Assembly (NCBI GenBank): GCA_003159675.1
Contig: PLQC01000126.1
Span: 1 to 59,706 of the forward strand
DNA: 59,706 nucleotides
Reading direction: 5' to 3'
Origin: Limisphaerales bacterium
Lineage (GTDB): Bacteria; Verrucomicrobiota; Verrucomicrobiia; Limisphaerales; BOG-1460
Part shown: in pieces, positions 35,264-44,473 of the stretch
Position numbering within the stretch: position 1 is the stretch's first letter
Layout: every line of letters begins with the position of its first letter
Translations under genes and position numbers: made by a program
Notes under the pieces: generated by a model
Told to the model about the DNA's origin: nothing
The model's input: only the letters and a program-made list of their open reading frames with translations
Databases searched by the model: none

Positions 35264-36445
35264 ATGAACGGGGCAACCATCATGACAGGACTGCATTTCG
35301 AATTTGCCACGGCGTCACGCATCTTCTTCGGGGCCGGCAGGCTGAAGGAAGCGGGCGGGATCGCCGGCAAGCTGGGCCGGCGCGCGCTGGTGGTGACAGG
35401 CCGGCGGGTGGAGCGCGCGGAACGGTTGCTCGGCATCCTGCGCGAGCACGGGCTGAATGCCGTCACCTATCCGGTTCCCGGCGAGCCGGAGATTGAGACC
35501 GTGCGGGCCGGCGTCGCTCGGGCGAAAAGCGAGGGGTGCGATTTTGTCATCGGCATCGGCGGCGGCAGTGCCCTGGATGCCGGCAAAGCCGTCGCCGCGA
35601 TGCTCGCCAACGACGGGGACTTGTTCGACTACCTCGAGGTCGTCGGGAAAGGCAGGGCGCTGGCAAAGCCCTCGGCGCCGTGCATCGCGATTCCGACGAC
35701 GGCAGGCACGGGCTCCGAGGTGACACGAAATTCCGTGCTGGCATCGCCCGAACACCGCCTCAAAGTCAGCCTGCGCAGTCCTTACCTGCTGCCGGCGGTG
35801 GCGTTGGTGGATCCGGAGTTGACGTATGAGTTGTCGCCGGAGATCACGGCGAGCACCGGTCTGGACGCGCTCACGCAACTCATCGAGCCGTTTGTCTGCT
35901 CGCGGGCGAATCCGGTGACGGACGCGCTTTGCCGCGAGGGCATGCCCCGCGCCGCGAGATCGTTGCCGAAGGCCTTCTCGAATGGAGGCGATCGGGGTGC
36001 GCGCCAGGACATGGCGGTCGCAAGTCTTTTCGGCGGGCTCGCGCTGGCCAATGCCGGGTTGGGGGCGGTCCACGGTCTTGCCGGGCCGATGGGCGGGATG
36101 TTTCCGGCGCCGCACGGCGCTCTGTGCGCGGCGCTGTTGCCGCACGTCATGGAAACCAACCTGCGCGCCTTGCGCGAGCGGCAGCCCGGCAACGAAGCCA
36201 TTTCCCGATACGACGAAGTCGCGCGCCTGCTCACCGGGAAGGCCGGCGCGGTTGCGGACGATGGAGTCGAGTGGGTGGGCCGGTTGGTTGCCGATTTAAG
36301 AATCCCACGACTCGGCACCTATGGCATCCGCCGCGAGGCCATGAACGAGATCGTTGGGAAAGCTGCGACAGCAAGCAGCATGAAGGCAAATCCGGTCACG
36401 CTCACGCCGGAGGAACTGACGCAAATTCTGGAACGGGCGCTTTAA
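35264..36445 (+). CDS. Iron-containing alcohol dehydrogenase (ADH III)
   Basis: A 393-residue NAD(P)-dependent dehydrogenase. The nucleotide motif is GIGGGSALDAGKAVAAM, and the metal and family motifs are PTTAGTGSEVTRNSV, GLDALTQLIEPFVC, and GAVHGLAGPMGGMFPAPHGALCAALLPHVME, containing two metal-ligand His (VHGLA, PHGAL). Such enzymes oxidise or reduce alcohols and aldehydes such as 1,2-propanediol or butanol; substrate unknown. It starts at ATG 35264, with MTGLHFEF at 35282 as an alternative. It follows the ABM gene and is divergent from the wHTH operon. Confidence 0.92.
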   Translation: MNGATIMTGLHFEFATASRIFFGAGRLKEAGGIAGKLGRRALVVTGRRVERAERLLGILREHGLNAVTYPVPGEPEIETVRAGVARAKSEGCDFVIGIGGGSALDAGKAVAAMLANDGDLFDYLEVVGKGRALAKPSAPCIAIPTTAGTGSEVTRNSVLASPEHRLKVSLRSPYLLPAVALVDPELTYELSPEITASTGLDALTQLIEPFVCSRANPVTDALCREGMPRAARSLPKAFSNGGDRGARQDMAVASLFGGLALANAGLGAVHGLAGPMGGMFPAPHGALCAALLPHVMETNLRALRERQPGNEAISRYDEVARLLTGKAGAVADDGVEWVGRLVADLRIPRLGTYGIRREAMNEIVGKAATASSMKANPVTLTPEELTQILERAL

Positions 36446-36475
36446 CAACTCGTAAACACGCCCTCACCTCGGCTG

Positions 36476-38239
36476 CTACGATTTGACACGCGCCCGCTTC
36501 CGCTTCAGCTCCTGCAACAGTTTCGGCAGCGGCAGGGTGTTGATCACGTCCTCCTTCGTCAGCCAGCCTTTGCGGGCGATGCCGGCGCCCAGGCGCAGGA
36601 AGCCGGCGTGCTCGAAGCGGTGGGCATCGCAGTTGATGACGCATTTGACGCCCTTGCTCCGGGCATAAGGCCACTGGCGCCAGTCCATGTCGAACCGCAT
36701 CGGGCTGGCGTTGAGTTCAATCCAGGTGCCGGTTTCGGCGCAGGCGTCGATGACCGCGCGCTGGTCCACCTTGTAAGGTTCCCGTTCGAGCAGGAGCCGG
36801 CCCGTGAGATGGCCCAGCATGTGGACCCACGGGTTTTCAGCCGCGCGGATGAGCCGCTTCGTCGTTTCCGCCTCGCTTTCGGCGAGACGCTGATGGGCGC
36901 TGGCCACGACCACATCCAGTTCCGCCAGCAAATCGTCGGGAAAATCCAGTTTGCCTTCCTTCAGAATGTCCACTTCGGAGCCGGTGAACAGACGAAACCG
37001 GGCCCCTTCATCCGCGAGACGCCGGTTGAGATCCCGAATCTCCTGGATTTGTTTCCGCACGCGGGCCGCGTCGAGCCCGTTTGCCTGGAACGAGGATTTC
37101 GAGTGGTCGGTGATCGCCCAGTAGGAAAGGCCGAGTTCGACCATGGACGCCGCGATTTGCTCGAGCGTCTGGTGGCCGTCGCTCCAGGTCGAGTGGTTGT
37201 GGAGCGAACCCTTCAAATCGCTCCATTGCACCAGCCGCGGCAGCGGCTCTTTCTCCGCCAGCACGATCTCGCCCATGTCCTCGCGCATCTCGGGAGGGAT
37301 GTCGTGCAGCCCGAGTTCGCGGAAGATGTCCTCCTCGGTCCGGCACGGCACCAGCAACTTCGGGTCTCGCGTCTCCTCTTTCGAGCGGAACAAGCCGTAT
37401 TCATTCAGTCTCAGGCCGCGATCGATGGCGCGCTGGCGCAGGACGATGTTGTGTTCCTTGCTCCCGGTGAAGTACATCAACGCGAACGGAAATTCGCGGT
37501 CGCTGACGACGCGCAGATCGGATTGGATCCCGCCCTCCAGGAGCACGCTGGCTTTGGTCTGCCCCTTGGCGAGGACGTTGAGGACGCCGGGCTGGGTCGT
37601 GAAGTAGTCGATGATGCCGGCCGGATTCCTGGCCGAGACCAGGAGGTCGATGTCTCCGATGATCTCCCGGTGCCGGCGCAGGCTGCCGGCGGCGCTGCAG
37701 CGGATCACGTCCGGATGCAGGCGCAGGTTGTCCAGTAGCGGCTCGGCGGTCCGCAGCGCGTCATCGAGCAGATGTTTCGACGCATAGAGACGCCGGCGTT
37801 GGATGCCTTCCAGGAGGTTCGCCTGGGTCTTGGCGCCGAAGCCGCGGAGGGCGGCGACCTTGTCTTCCTTGCAGGCGAGCTCGAGCTGTTCGACGCTCTG
37901 GATCCCCAATTCGTCGTGCAACGCCTTGATCTTTTTGGGACCGAGCCCGGGGATGTCCAGCATCTCCAACAAACCCGGCGGCACGGAAGCTTTCAGCTCC
38001 TCGTAATAGGCCAGTTTGCCGGTCTGGACCAGCTCGGTGATTTTCTTCTGCAACGCTTCGCCGATACCCTTGATTTCGCCCAGCCGGTTTTCGGCGACGA
38101 GCCGGCCGAGGGATTCGTTGGAGGTTTCGAGGGAGCGCGCCGCGTTGAGATAGGCGCGGGTTTTGAACGGGTTTTCCCCTTTCAACTCAAGCAATGTACC
38201 AATGCTGACCAGGATTTCGGCCACTTGCTCTTTGTCCAT
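36476..38239 (-). CDS. polX: DNA polymerase/3'-5' exonuclease PolX
   Basis: A 587-residue family X polymerase with C-terminal PHP exonuclease domain. The N-terminus (MDKEQVAEILVSIGTLLELKGENPFKTRAY) and HhH motifs (MLDIPGLGPKKIKALHDELG, VAALRGFGAKTQANLLEGI) bind DNA; the nucleotidyl-transfer site is GDIDLLVSARNPA with a later Asp in SDLRVVS. The PHP domain shows GSLHNHSTWSDGHQT, SEVDILKEGKLDFP and NCDAHR, with the metal-binding HxH and D-H. It fills gaps in base-excision repair. Full length and typical of Bacillus-type PolX. Downstream stands the convergent ADH gene. Confidence 0.96.
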   Translation of the reverse strand: MDKEQVAEILVSIGTLLELKGENPFKTRAYLNAARSLETSNESLGRLVAENRLGEIKGIGEALQKKITELVQTGKLAYYEELKASVPPGLLEMLDIPGLGPKKIKALHDELGIQSVEQLELACKEDKVAALRGFGAKTQANLLEGIQRRRLYASKHLLDDALRTAEPLLDNLRLHPDVIRCSAAGSLRRHREIIGDIDLLVSARNPAGIIDYFTTQPGVLNVLAKGQTKASVLLEGGIQSDLRVVSDREFPFALMYFTGSKEHNIVLRQRAIDRGLRLNEYGLFRSKEETRDPKLLVPCRTEEDIFRELGLHDIPPEMREDMGEIVLAEKEPLPRLVQWSDLKGSLHNHSTWSDGHQTLEQIAASMVELGLSYWAITDHSKSSFQANGLDAARVRKQIQEIRDLNRRLADEGARFRLFTGSEVDILKEGKLDFPDDLLAELDVVVASAHQRLAESEAETTKRLIRAAENPWVHMLGHLTGRLLLEREPYKVDQRAVIDACAETGTWIELNASPMRFDMDWRQWPYARSKGVKCVINCDAHRFEHAGFLRLGAGIARKGWLTKEDVINTLPLPKLLQELKRKRARVKS

Positions 38240-38550
38240 GCCCGGAAGTATAGGCCGGGGCGGACCCGGTCAAAAGCCAAAGTCGCTGAGGCACAAGCCC
38301 CCATTTTCCGCCCACTGTCCCGAACCCAGTCGATCCGCAGCGCCGGGAAGCAGGGTTTGGAATTGTTCCGCAAGGCGCGGTTGAACAACAAGTCGTGCGA
38401 GGCGGTCAAAACGGATCCTGAAAACGGGTCAGGGCCGACCCGTTCACGGAGAAAGTATTTCCGCACGTTGTCTAACGGTCGAATTAAAAAGCCGAACCAG
38501 ACGACCGGCCCGGCTTTTTTAGCAAGTACCCCCCAATCAAAAAGGCGAAG
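38240..38550. other. Gap between polX and PEP-CTERM gene
   Basis: The 311 bp contain no convincing gene; long ORFs here (37772-38785 +) cross polX antisense. A strong terminator hairpin (separate entry) sits at the right side. A short repeat-like stretch GGGTCAGGGCCGACCC lies near 38430. Nothing else seen. Confidence 0.4.
38486..38520 (-). terminator. Intrinsic terminator of the second PEP-CTERM gene
   Basis: AAAAAGCCG (38486-38494) pairs with CGGCTTTTTT (38511-38520) around a GC-rich centre. Read on the minus strand it is a stem followed by TTTTTAATT, 31 bp after the stop of the PEP-CTERM gene. The A and T tracts make it potentially bidirectional. Confidence 0.75.
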
Positions 38551-39156
38551 TCAACCCTGCTTCCGCCGGAGCAGGCGACGAAGACCAACCAATCCGCCCA
38601 ATATCACCAAGCTAAACGATGCCGGTTCAGGAACGTCGCTAATACCATTATACACATTGAACCCCGCACCATTGGGAATCCAGGTAAATGCGCCGTTAAC
38701 CTCCAGAATCCCGCCGCCGTCATTTGGGAACAAAACAGCAGGGATGCCCTTGTCGGCCAGATCACCGTCCATGTCATCGGAATAAAAAAACATCCGGTCA
38801 GCGGTTTGGCCTGCTATGTCACCATTGGAGTCCGTGAACCGAAGCACGTCGCTTATATGTCCGCCGACGCCGATGACATCGTCATAGATCCGGACGTCGC
38901 CGTTGGCCACCAACCCCGCAGCATTCACGGTATACATGAGCGTCCTGGTGCCTGTGGTGGGATCTACTGCTGTAATGCCTCCGTGACCAGCCCACCCGCC
39001 TCCGTTCAGATCCATCAACCCATTGGCGTTTTCATCAAAGTTGAAAATGAAGGAACTAGGCCCCACCTCCATTCCTGCCTGTTGCGCCTGTGCCTCAAGC
39101 GCCGCAATCCCGCACAGCATCGCCGCTATTAAACCAATTCGTTGATATACTTTCAT
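38551..39156 (-). CDS. PEP-CTERM sorting-signal protein
   Basis: A 201-residue exported protein. The signal peptide is MKVYQRIGLIAAMLCGIAALEAQAQ. The mature part contains DENANGLMDLNGGG and DSNGDIAGQTADRMFFYSDDMDGD, acidic calcium-binding-like stretches. The C-terminus is a full PEP-CTERM signal, DVPEPASFSLVILGGLVGLRRLLRRKQG: proline-glutamate-proline, a hydrophobic helix and basic end. It is presumably cut by an exosortase during export of exopolysaccharide-linked proteins. Function unknown. A terminator follows. Unlike the first PEP-CTERM gene, the end is normal. Confidence 0.9.
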   Translation of the reverse strand: MKVYQRIGLIAAMLCGIAALEAQAQQAGMEVGPSSFIFNFDENANGLMDLNGGGWAGHGGITAVDPTTGTRTLMYTVNAAGLVANGDVRIYDDVIGVGGHISDVLRFTDSNGDIAGQTADRMFFYSDDMDGDLADKGIPAVLFPNDGGGILEVNGAFTWIPNGAGFNVYNGISDVPEPASFSLVILGGLVGLRRLLRRKQG

Positions 39157-39377
39157 ATGTTGCCTTTCTGTTTTCTTTTCTGATTCTCGCCGTCCGTTCG
39201 GGGCTCATTTGCCTTTTCAAACTCCGGCACGCGAGCTACCACTCGTTTCCGCCTCCGTGAGACGCGGGCCGCTCAGTTTCGGGTCATTTCAAAAAGTATT
39301 ATTGCGCTTTCAGAAAACTTGAAAAGTCGGCTGCTCGGCTGACAGCAACGCTTTTGAGTGAACCCTGCTTTCTGAAG

Positions 39378-39791
39378 TCAATTGGGCTGCAGAGGGCAAC
39401 GTCCGGCGGCCCGGTGGGCGCAGATGGGAGGCAGCCCACTTTCAGGAGCGAATGTCAGCGCAATAAATTCATTTGTGACGCGCAGGACCAGTTTCACCCG
39501 GTCGGTCACGGCGAGCTTGTGATGCAAGCGCTCGCAATACGTATGAACGGTGTGCGGCGAAACGCTGAGGTTCGCGGCGATGGTGAATTCAGTGTGATCG
39601 TCGAAAACCCCGCGCACGATCTGAAGCTCCCGGCCCGAAAGCTTCAGGCTGCGAGCAATTTCTCCCCATGCCTGTTCGGAGAACATCGCAGATCCTAAAG
39701 GACACAGCACCTTGTCAATTGCCGGCGAGTTGGTCGTGGCAAGGGGACAAGCGATGAGTTTGCTCATGGCCGGGGTCTTTTTACTTGCCAT
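39378..39791 (-). CDS. LuxR/GerE-type HTH regulator
   Basis: A 137-residue regulator consisting of little more than a LuxR DNA-binding domain: LKLSGRELQIVRGVFDDHTEFTIAANLSVSPHTVHTYCERLHHKLAVTDRVKLVLRV (about residues 50-110), with the recognition helix SPHTVHTYCERLHHKL. The N-terminus (KTPAMSKLIACPLATTN) has no sensor domain. Small orphan LuxR regulators of this type are common. Its neighbours (a PEP-CTERM gene and thiD) give no clue to its target. Start at ATG 39789-39791; MSKLIA (39767) is an alternative. Confidence 0.82.
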   Translation of the reverse strand: MASKKTPAMSKLIACPLATTNSPAIDKVLCPLGSAMFSEQAWGEIARSLKLSGRELQIVRGVFDDHTEFTIAANLSVSPHTVHTYCERLHHKLAVTDRVKLVLRVTNEFIALTFAPESGLPPICAHRAAGRCPLQPN

Positions 39792-40259
39792 AGTTCACCT
39801 GCCTTGCGTGCACTTCCGGGATTTGAAACGCCGCAACAGAGCCGCGAATTTCCAGTGAAATCAGCTGGATATGAACGGGATGGTTTCGCAAAGGACTTGG
39901 CAATGGGCTTGCCTGTTGAAGTACAAATCTTCCTCCTGAGGGGGGCCGAGGCAAAACCGTTTTATCTCCGCTCCGAGTTGCCAAGAACCTCGCTTTGTGC
40001 TTTCTGCACATGCCCGCGACATGCCCGAAAGCCGAGCTTACTTTCAGATTTTAACGAGACTTTGCCGAACAGACGAATCGTAAAGATTGGTTGTTACGGC
40101 GCAAGTTCTTTTCGGGGCATGGTTGCTGCGTGTTTCACCGAAGAGCATTTCAAAAACTCCGTCAATTCGCAGGAGGTTATTAACGACTTGTGCTACTTCG
40201 TTGTTTCTTGATATTTGCGGCGATCGGAAGTTTGCTCTTGCAGGTGCGAAATTGAGTTC
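39792..40259. other. Non-coding gap upstream of thiD
   Basis: The 468 bp between the divergent LuxR gene and thiD contain no gene I trust. ORF 39804-40211 (+, 135 codons) lacks family resemblance and looks like chance. No thiamin pyrophosphate riboswitch pattern (CTGAGA ... ACCTGATC) was found before thiD. It may be the control region of the LuxR gene. Confidence 0.45.
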
Positions 40260-41081
40260 ATGATCGTCAGCAGGCCCAAGAGCATTCCGGTGGCCCTCAC
40301 CATCGCGGGTTCGGACAGCGGCGGCGGCGCCGGCATCCAGGCGGACCTCAAAACGTTCGCATCGCTCGGCGTTCATGGGACGAGCGCTATCACGTGCATC
40401 ACCGCGCAGAATCCGAAGCGGGTGTTGGCCATTCAGGCCTGCCGGCCTGAAATCGTCCGTCAGCAGATCGAGGCGGTTTGGGTTGAGTTTCACCCCGCCG
40501 CCGTCAAGACGGGCATGCTGTATTCAACGGAGATCATCCGCCGGGTGGCGGCGTTCTTCCAGGGCGGCAGGCGTCCGCCGCTGATCGTGGACCCGGTCAT
40601 GGTGGCCACCAGCGGTTCGCGTTTGCTGAAGCCTTCGGCCATCCAAATCCTGAAGCGTGAATTGATTCCCCTGGCTGCGCTCGTCACTCCCAACCTGCCT
40701 GAGGCGGAAATCCTGGTGGATCGCGAGTTGACGTCGTTGGAAGAGATGCGATGGGCTGCGAAGGAGATCCGCCGGCGCTTCGGCTGCGCTGCGCTGGTCA
40801 AAGGCGGCCATTTGAGGCACGCCAGGGAAGCAGCGGACATCTTTTTTGATGGGCGGGAGGAACTGCTTTTGACGGCGCCGTTCATCCGGCGGATGGCGAC
40901 TCACGGAACCGGGTGCACGTATTCGGCGGCCATCGCCGCCCATCTTGCCCTGGGCTGCGGACTGGTCGAGGCGGTGGTCCGCGCGAAGGAATACATTTCC
41001 GGGGCGATTGCGCAAAGCTACGCCGCCGGCAGGCACACCGTTTTGAACCATTCCCGGGCAGCGACAACACGAATCCGATGA
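40260..41081 (+). CDS. thiD: Hydroxymethylpyrimidine/phosphomethylpyrimidine kinase
   Basis: A 273-residue ribokinase-fold kinase that phosphorylates HMP and HMP-P in thiamin synthesis. It starts at ATG 40260 ([51 protein letters not shown]). The [13 protein letters not shown] and TGMLYSTEI motifs, [18 protein letters not shown] and the anion hole [18 protein letters not shown] are all present. The track's earlier start adds 15 residues without family support. No thiE or thiM is adjacent. The final residues (TTRIR) are ordinary. Confidence 0.95.
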   Translation: MIVSRPKSIPVALTIAGSDSGGGAGIQADLKTFASLGVHGTSAITCITAQNPKRVLAIQACRPEIVRQQIEAVWVEFHPAAVKTGMLYSTEIIRRVAAFFQGGRRPPLIVDPVMVATSGSRLLKPSAIQILKRELIPLAALVTPNLPEAEILVDRELTSLEEMRWAAKEIRRRFGCAALVKGGHLRHAREAADIFFDGREELLLTAPFIRRMATHGTGCTYSAAIAAHLALGCGLVEAVVRAKEYISGAIAQSYAAGRHTVLNHSRAATTRIR

Positions 41082-41232
41082 CTCAGAGGCTCTCCGGCTC
41101 TCTGGAGCTTGCCCAATTGAAAAGACGCGTCCTGGCTCCCATAAGCCCGGCAGGGAACTTGCTTGCTTACGCGGGTCACTCATGCATACCTACGGTGTTT
41201 GTTCCGCTGTTTGAATCAATGAACCGGTGTTT

Positions 41233-42501
41233 ATGAACAGACGCGAGACGTTCAAGCTCCTGGCGGCCGCCGTTTTGGGCGGTGTGCCGTGGACGGTTTT
41301 GGCGAACGGAATGCGCCTTGCCAGCCAGGACGCTTTTGCCAGCGCGCGCGGCGAGGCGTTCGTGGCCACTGCGGACAATCCGTCCGCCATATACTACAAC
41401 CCTGCCGGGATTGCCCAGCTCGATGGTAATAATTTCCGCGCGGGACTCTACGAGATCTATCTCGACCCGAGCTACAAACCCCCGAGCAGCGCCGCGAACA
41501 GCGGGCAGACCTATTACGACCAGAAGAACTTTGCCACCGTTCCACAGTTCTTCTACACCTACACCCCGGAAGAGTTGCCGGTGAGCTTTGGAGTGGGCAT
41601 TTATTCGCCATACGGCCTCGGCGTGAGCTGGCCCCAGGACACAGGGTTTCGATCCGTCGCCACGAGGGGCTCGCTGACTTATTTGACCGCCAATCCGGTG
41701 GTGGCCCTGAAGCTGGCGCCTAATTTTTCGATCGCCGGCGGCGTGACGGTGAACTACGCCAACACAGATTTGGAACAGGGCCTCCGCCGGAATGAAATTC
41801 CTTCTCTTCCCGACTATTTCCATTTTCGAGGGGACGGTTGGAGCGTGGGTTACAACCTGGGCGTGCTGTGGCAACCGCACGAGATGATTTCGATTGGCGC
41901 TTCCCTGCGCAGTTCCTCCACCGTCACACTCAAGGGCCACACGGATTTCGCCAGACCTGCGCAGATCCCTCCCACGCAGGAAGAGGCTCAAACGGACTTT
42001 TCATTCCCCTTAAACGCGGTTTTTGGCATTTCCTATCGCCCGACGCCCAAATGGAACCTGGAGTTTGACGCCGACTATACGGACTGGAGCAGTTTTGGAA
42101 CGATCAACATCCAGCAGGCCGCCACCACGTACCCGTTGCAGAAGGACATCTCACTGACACTCGACTGGCAGCCGAGCTGGATGTTCGAGTTCGGGGCGAC
42201 GCGGTATTTTGACAACGGCTGGCACGTGAGCGCGGGGTACGTTTACAACGAGAACTCGGTTCCGGACGCCAATTACACCCCGCTGGCAGCGGACCTTGAC
42301 CGGCATTTCTTCAGCGTCGGCACGGGGGTCAAAGTCAAACGCTTCGACATCGACCTGGCTTACCAGTTCGGATACGGCCCGGCGCGCACGGTGGCCGGCA
42401 GCAGCCCCTCGACCGCCGGACGCATCTCGGGACAGACAGCCGATGGCACGTATGATTTTATCAGCCACGCCATCCTGTTGACCGTGGGGATGCATTTTTG
42501 A
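41233..42501 (+). CDS. OmpP1/FadL-family outer-membrane protein (copy 1)
   Basis: A 422-residue outer-membrane beta-barrel of the FadL type, which moves long-chain fatty acids and other hydrophobic molecules across the outer membrane. After the signal comes the FadL N-terminal plug region GEAFVATADNPSAIYYNPAGIAQLDG, then a barrel ending in FISHAILLTVGMHF (aromatic C-terminus). The signal (MNRRETFKLLAAAVLGGVPWTVLA) contains a twin-arginine-like RRETFK motif, unusual for a barrel normally exported by Sec. A sister gene lies at 45496-46752. Start at ATG 41233 (GTG 41227 possible). Confidence 0.9.
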   Translation: MNRRETFKLLAAAVLGGVPWTVLANGMRLASQDAFASARGEAFVATADNPSAIYYNPAGIAQLDGNNFRAGLYEIYLDPSYKPPSSAANSGQTYYDQKNFATVPQFFYTYTPEELPVSFGVGIYSPYGLGVSWPQDTGFRSVATRGSLTYLTANPVVALKLAPNFSIAGGVTVNYANTDLEQGLRRNEIPSLPDYFHFRGDGWSVGYNLGVLWQPHEMISIGASLRSSSTVTLKGHTDFARPAQIPPTQEEAQTDFSFPLNAVFGISYRPTPKWNLEFDADYTDWSSFGTINIQQAATTYPLQKDISLTLDWQPSWMFEFGATRYFDNGWHVSAGYVYNENSVPDANYTPLAADLDRHFFSVGTGVKVKRFDIDLAYQFGYGPARTVAGSSPSTAGRISGQTADGTYDFISHAILLTVGMHF

Positions 42502-42542
42502 AGTAATGTTGGCCATCCGGCCGCGGCGGATCGTTCGGAGAG

Positions 42543-42559
42543 CCGCCGATTTTCGGCGG
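42543..42559 (+). terminator. Hairpin downstream of FadL copy 1
   Basis: CCGCCGA-ttt-TCGGCGG is a perfect 7-bp stem, 42 bp after the FadL stop. There is no T-run, so a terminator role is uncertain. Confidence 0.35.
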
Positions 42560-42754
42560 GGTGACGCGGACTCACCGGTCCCTGCCAGTAGGCGTCGTGG
42601 AAGATAAAATTTGAAAAACTAATCATTGCATTGTGCCAGGACCTCTGTTAAGGGATTTGCAGTCAATAGGGTAGAAGGGGTTCGTTGCCGAGGCGGTTTC
42701 CTCCGGGAAGCTCTGATTGAACAAATGAAAGCGCACGATCGACAGGAAATTCAA

Positions 42755-44362
42755 ATGGACAGCGGACGGCGACCTGGCCGGGGTCATGGCCAGATGCCGC
42801 CGTTGAAGATTTTGCTGGTGTATCCGGAGGTTCCGCAGACTTTTTGGAGCCTGACGCATGCGCTGAAGTTTTCCGGCAAGCGCGCGTGGTCTCCGCCGCT
42901 CGGGCTCCTGACGGTGGCCGCGATGCTGCCCAAGAATTTCGAGCAGCGGCTCCGGGATCTCAACACCGAGCCCCTTCAGGAAGACGATCTGGAGTGGGCG
43001 AATTATGTGTTTCTGAGCGCGATGGATGTTCAGCGCGATTCGTCGCGCCGCCTGATCGACCGCTGCAAGAAAGCCGGAGTCAAAGTCGTGGCCGGAGGGC
43101 CTTTGTTCACGAGCAGGCCCGGTGAGTTCAGCGACGTGGATCACCTGGTCCTGAACGAAGCGGAAGTCACGCTTCGCGGGTTTCTCGAAGATCTGGCGAA
43201 GGGGGAGCCAAAGCGTGTTTATTCGACAACGGAATTCGCCGACGTGAGCACCTCGCCCCTCCCGGCCTACGAGCTGCTCAACGCCCGGGGTTACGGGGCG
43301 ATGAGCGTGCAATTCTCCCGGGGGTGCCCCTACCAGTGTGAATTCTGCGACGTCACCGCGCTGTTTGGACGCCGGCCGCGTTCCAAGACCGCGGCCCACA
43401 TCCTCGCCGAGCTGGACAACATCTATGCCACCGGCTGGAGGGGCAAAATCTATTTCGTGGATGACAACATCATGGGCAGCAGGCCGTATTTGAAGCAGAC
43501 GTTGCTGCCGGCCCTCATCGAGTGGAAGCGCGGCAAGCGCGGCATCTCGTTCCACACCCAGATCACCATGAACCTGGCGGACGACAAGGAGATGGTGGAT
43601 ATGATGTATGAAGCCGGGTTTGACTGGATTTTCATCGGGATTGAGACGCCGAACGAGGCGAGCCTTGCGGAGTGCAAAAAGAAGCAAAATCTGCATCGGA
43701 ATCTGCCCGAGCAGATTCGTTTTCTGCAGCGTTCCGGCCTCCAGGTCCAGGCCGGGTTTATCGTCGGGTTCGACCATGATCCTCCCGAAATTTTCCAACA
43801 GCAATTCGAATTGATCCAGGGGAGCGGCATTGTCATGGCCATGGTCGGGTTGCTTCAGGCCCCGATTGGCACCGAACTCTACAAGCGGCTCGAGCGTGAG
43901 GGGCGGCTCTCGGGCGAGTATTTCGCAAACAACGTCATCGATGACACCAACGTCATCACCCGCATGGACCGCGAGACGCTCAGGACGAATTACCGCGCCT
44001 TGCTGCGGACACTCTATTCGCCCCGGAATTATTACGACCGTGTCAAAACCTTCCTGGCTCAGTACAAAGAGCCCAGGGAAAAGGCTCTCGTCACCCCCGA
44101 CGTGGTGCTGGCCGTGATCCGGTGCTTTTTCTGGCTGGGCCTGGTCCGAGAAGGCCGAAGGGATTTCTGGCGCATCTTCTTTTGGACTTTTTTCCACAAG
44201 CGCGAATCGGTGAAGAACTTTCTGGGCCTGGCCATCCTCGGGTACCACTTCCGCAAAGTGCAGGATGACATGCTGGGACGATCGCGGAGCGCGCCGCAGC
44301 CGACGGACAACCCCATGCGCGGACATCACCCCTCCACGCCTGAAGCGGTGCTTGCAGAATAG
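42755..44362 (+). CDS. B12-binding radical SAM protein with DUF4070-like C-terminus
   Basis: A 535-residue enzyme. The N-terminal third is a cobalamin-binding-like Rossmann domain (KILLVYPEVPQTFWSLTHALKFSGKRAWSPPLGLLTVAAMLP), the centre has the radical SAM cluster motif FSRGCPYQCEFCDVTALFG (CxxxCxxC), and the C-terminus (NYRALLRTLYSPRNYYDRV ...) has the DUF4070-like pattern found in HpnP and relatives. Such enzymes methylate or rearrange unactivated carbon. HpnP methylates hopanoids, but a substrate cannot be read off here. The ATG at 42755 follows AGGAAAT and is preferred. It sits between a FadL gene and a condensation-type acyltransferase, so a lipid substrate is plausible. Confidence 0.85.
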   Translation: MDSGRRPGRGHGQMPPLKILLVYPEVPQTFWSLTHALKFSGKRAWSPPLGLLTVAAMLPKNFEQRLRDLNTEPLQEDDLEWANYVFLSAMDVQRDSSRRLIDRCKKAGVKVVAGGPLFTSRPGEFSDVDHLVLNEAEVTLRGFLEDLAKGEPKRVYSTTEFADVSTSPLPAYELLNARGYGAMSVQFSRGCPYQCEFCDVTALFGRRPRSKTAAHILAELDNIYATGWRGKIYFVDDNIMGSRPYLKQTLLPALIEWKRGKRGISFHTQITMNLADDKEMVDMMYEAGFDWIFIGIETPNEASLAECKKKQNLHRNLPEQIRFLQRSGLQVQAGFIVGFDHDPPEIFQQQFELIQGSGIVMAMVGLLQAPIGTELYKRLEREGRLSGEYFANNVIDDTNVITRMDRETLRTNYRALLRTLYSPRNYYDRVKTFLAQYKEPREKALVTPDVVLAVIRCFFWLGLVREGRRDFWRIFFWTFFHKRESVKNFLGLAILGYHFRKVQDDMLGRSRSAPQPTDNPMRGHHPSTPEAVLAE

Positions 44363-44473
44363 CCGGTCGATGAACGTGCGCCGGATTTGTTGCCCTTGTC
44401 AGCCGGGATCCGCGGGGCGATCTTTCGCGGCTCAAATGGCGGCCCGTGACCGCAGTGGAAAGGAATCAATGTT

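Noticed and set aside
39804-40211. 135-codon plus ORF before thiD
   Set aside because: No family resemblance, no ribosome site, overlaps the likely control region of the divergent LuxR gene.
39792-40259. TPP riboswitch before thiD
   Set aside because: The conserved CTGAGA and ACCTGATC blocks are absent.
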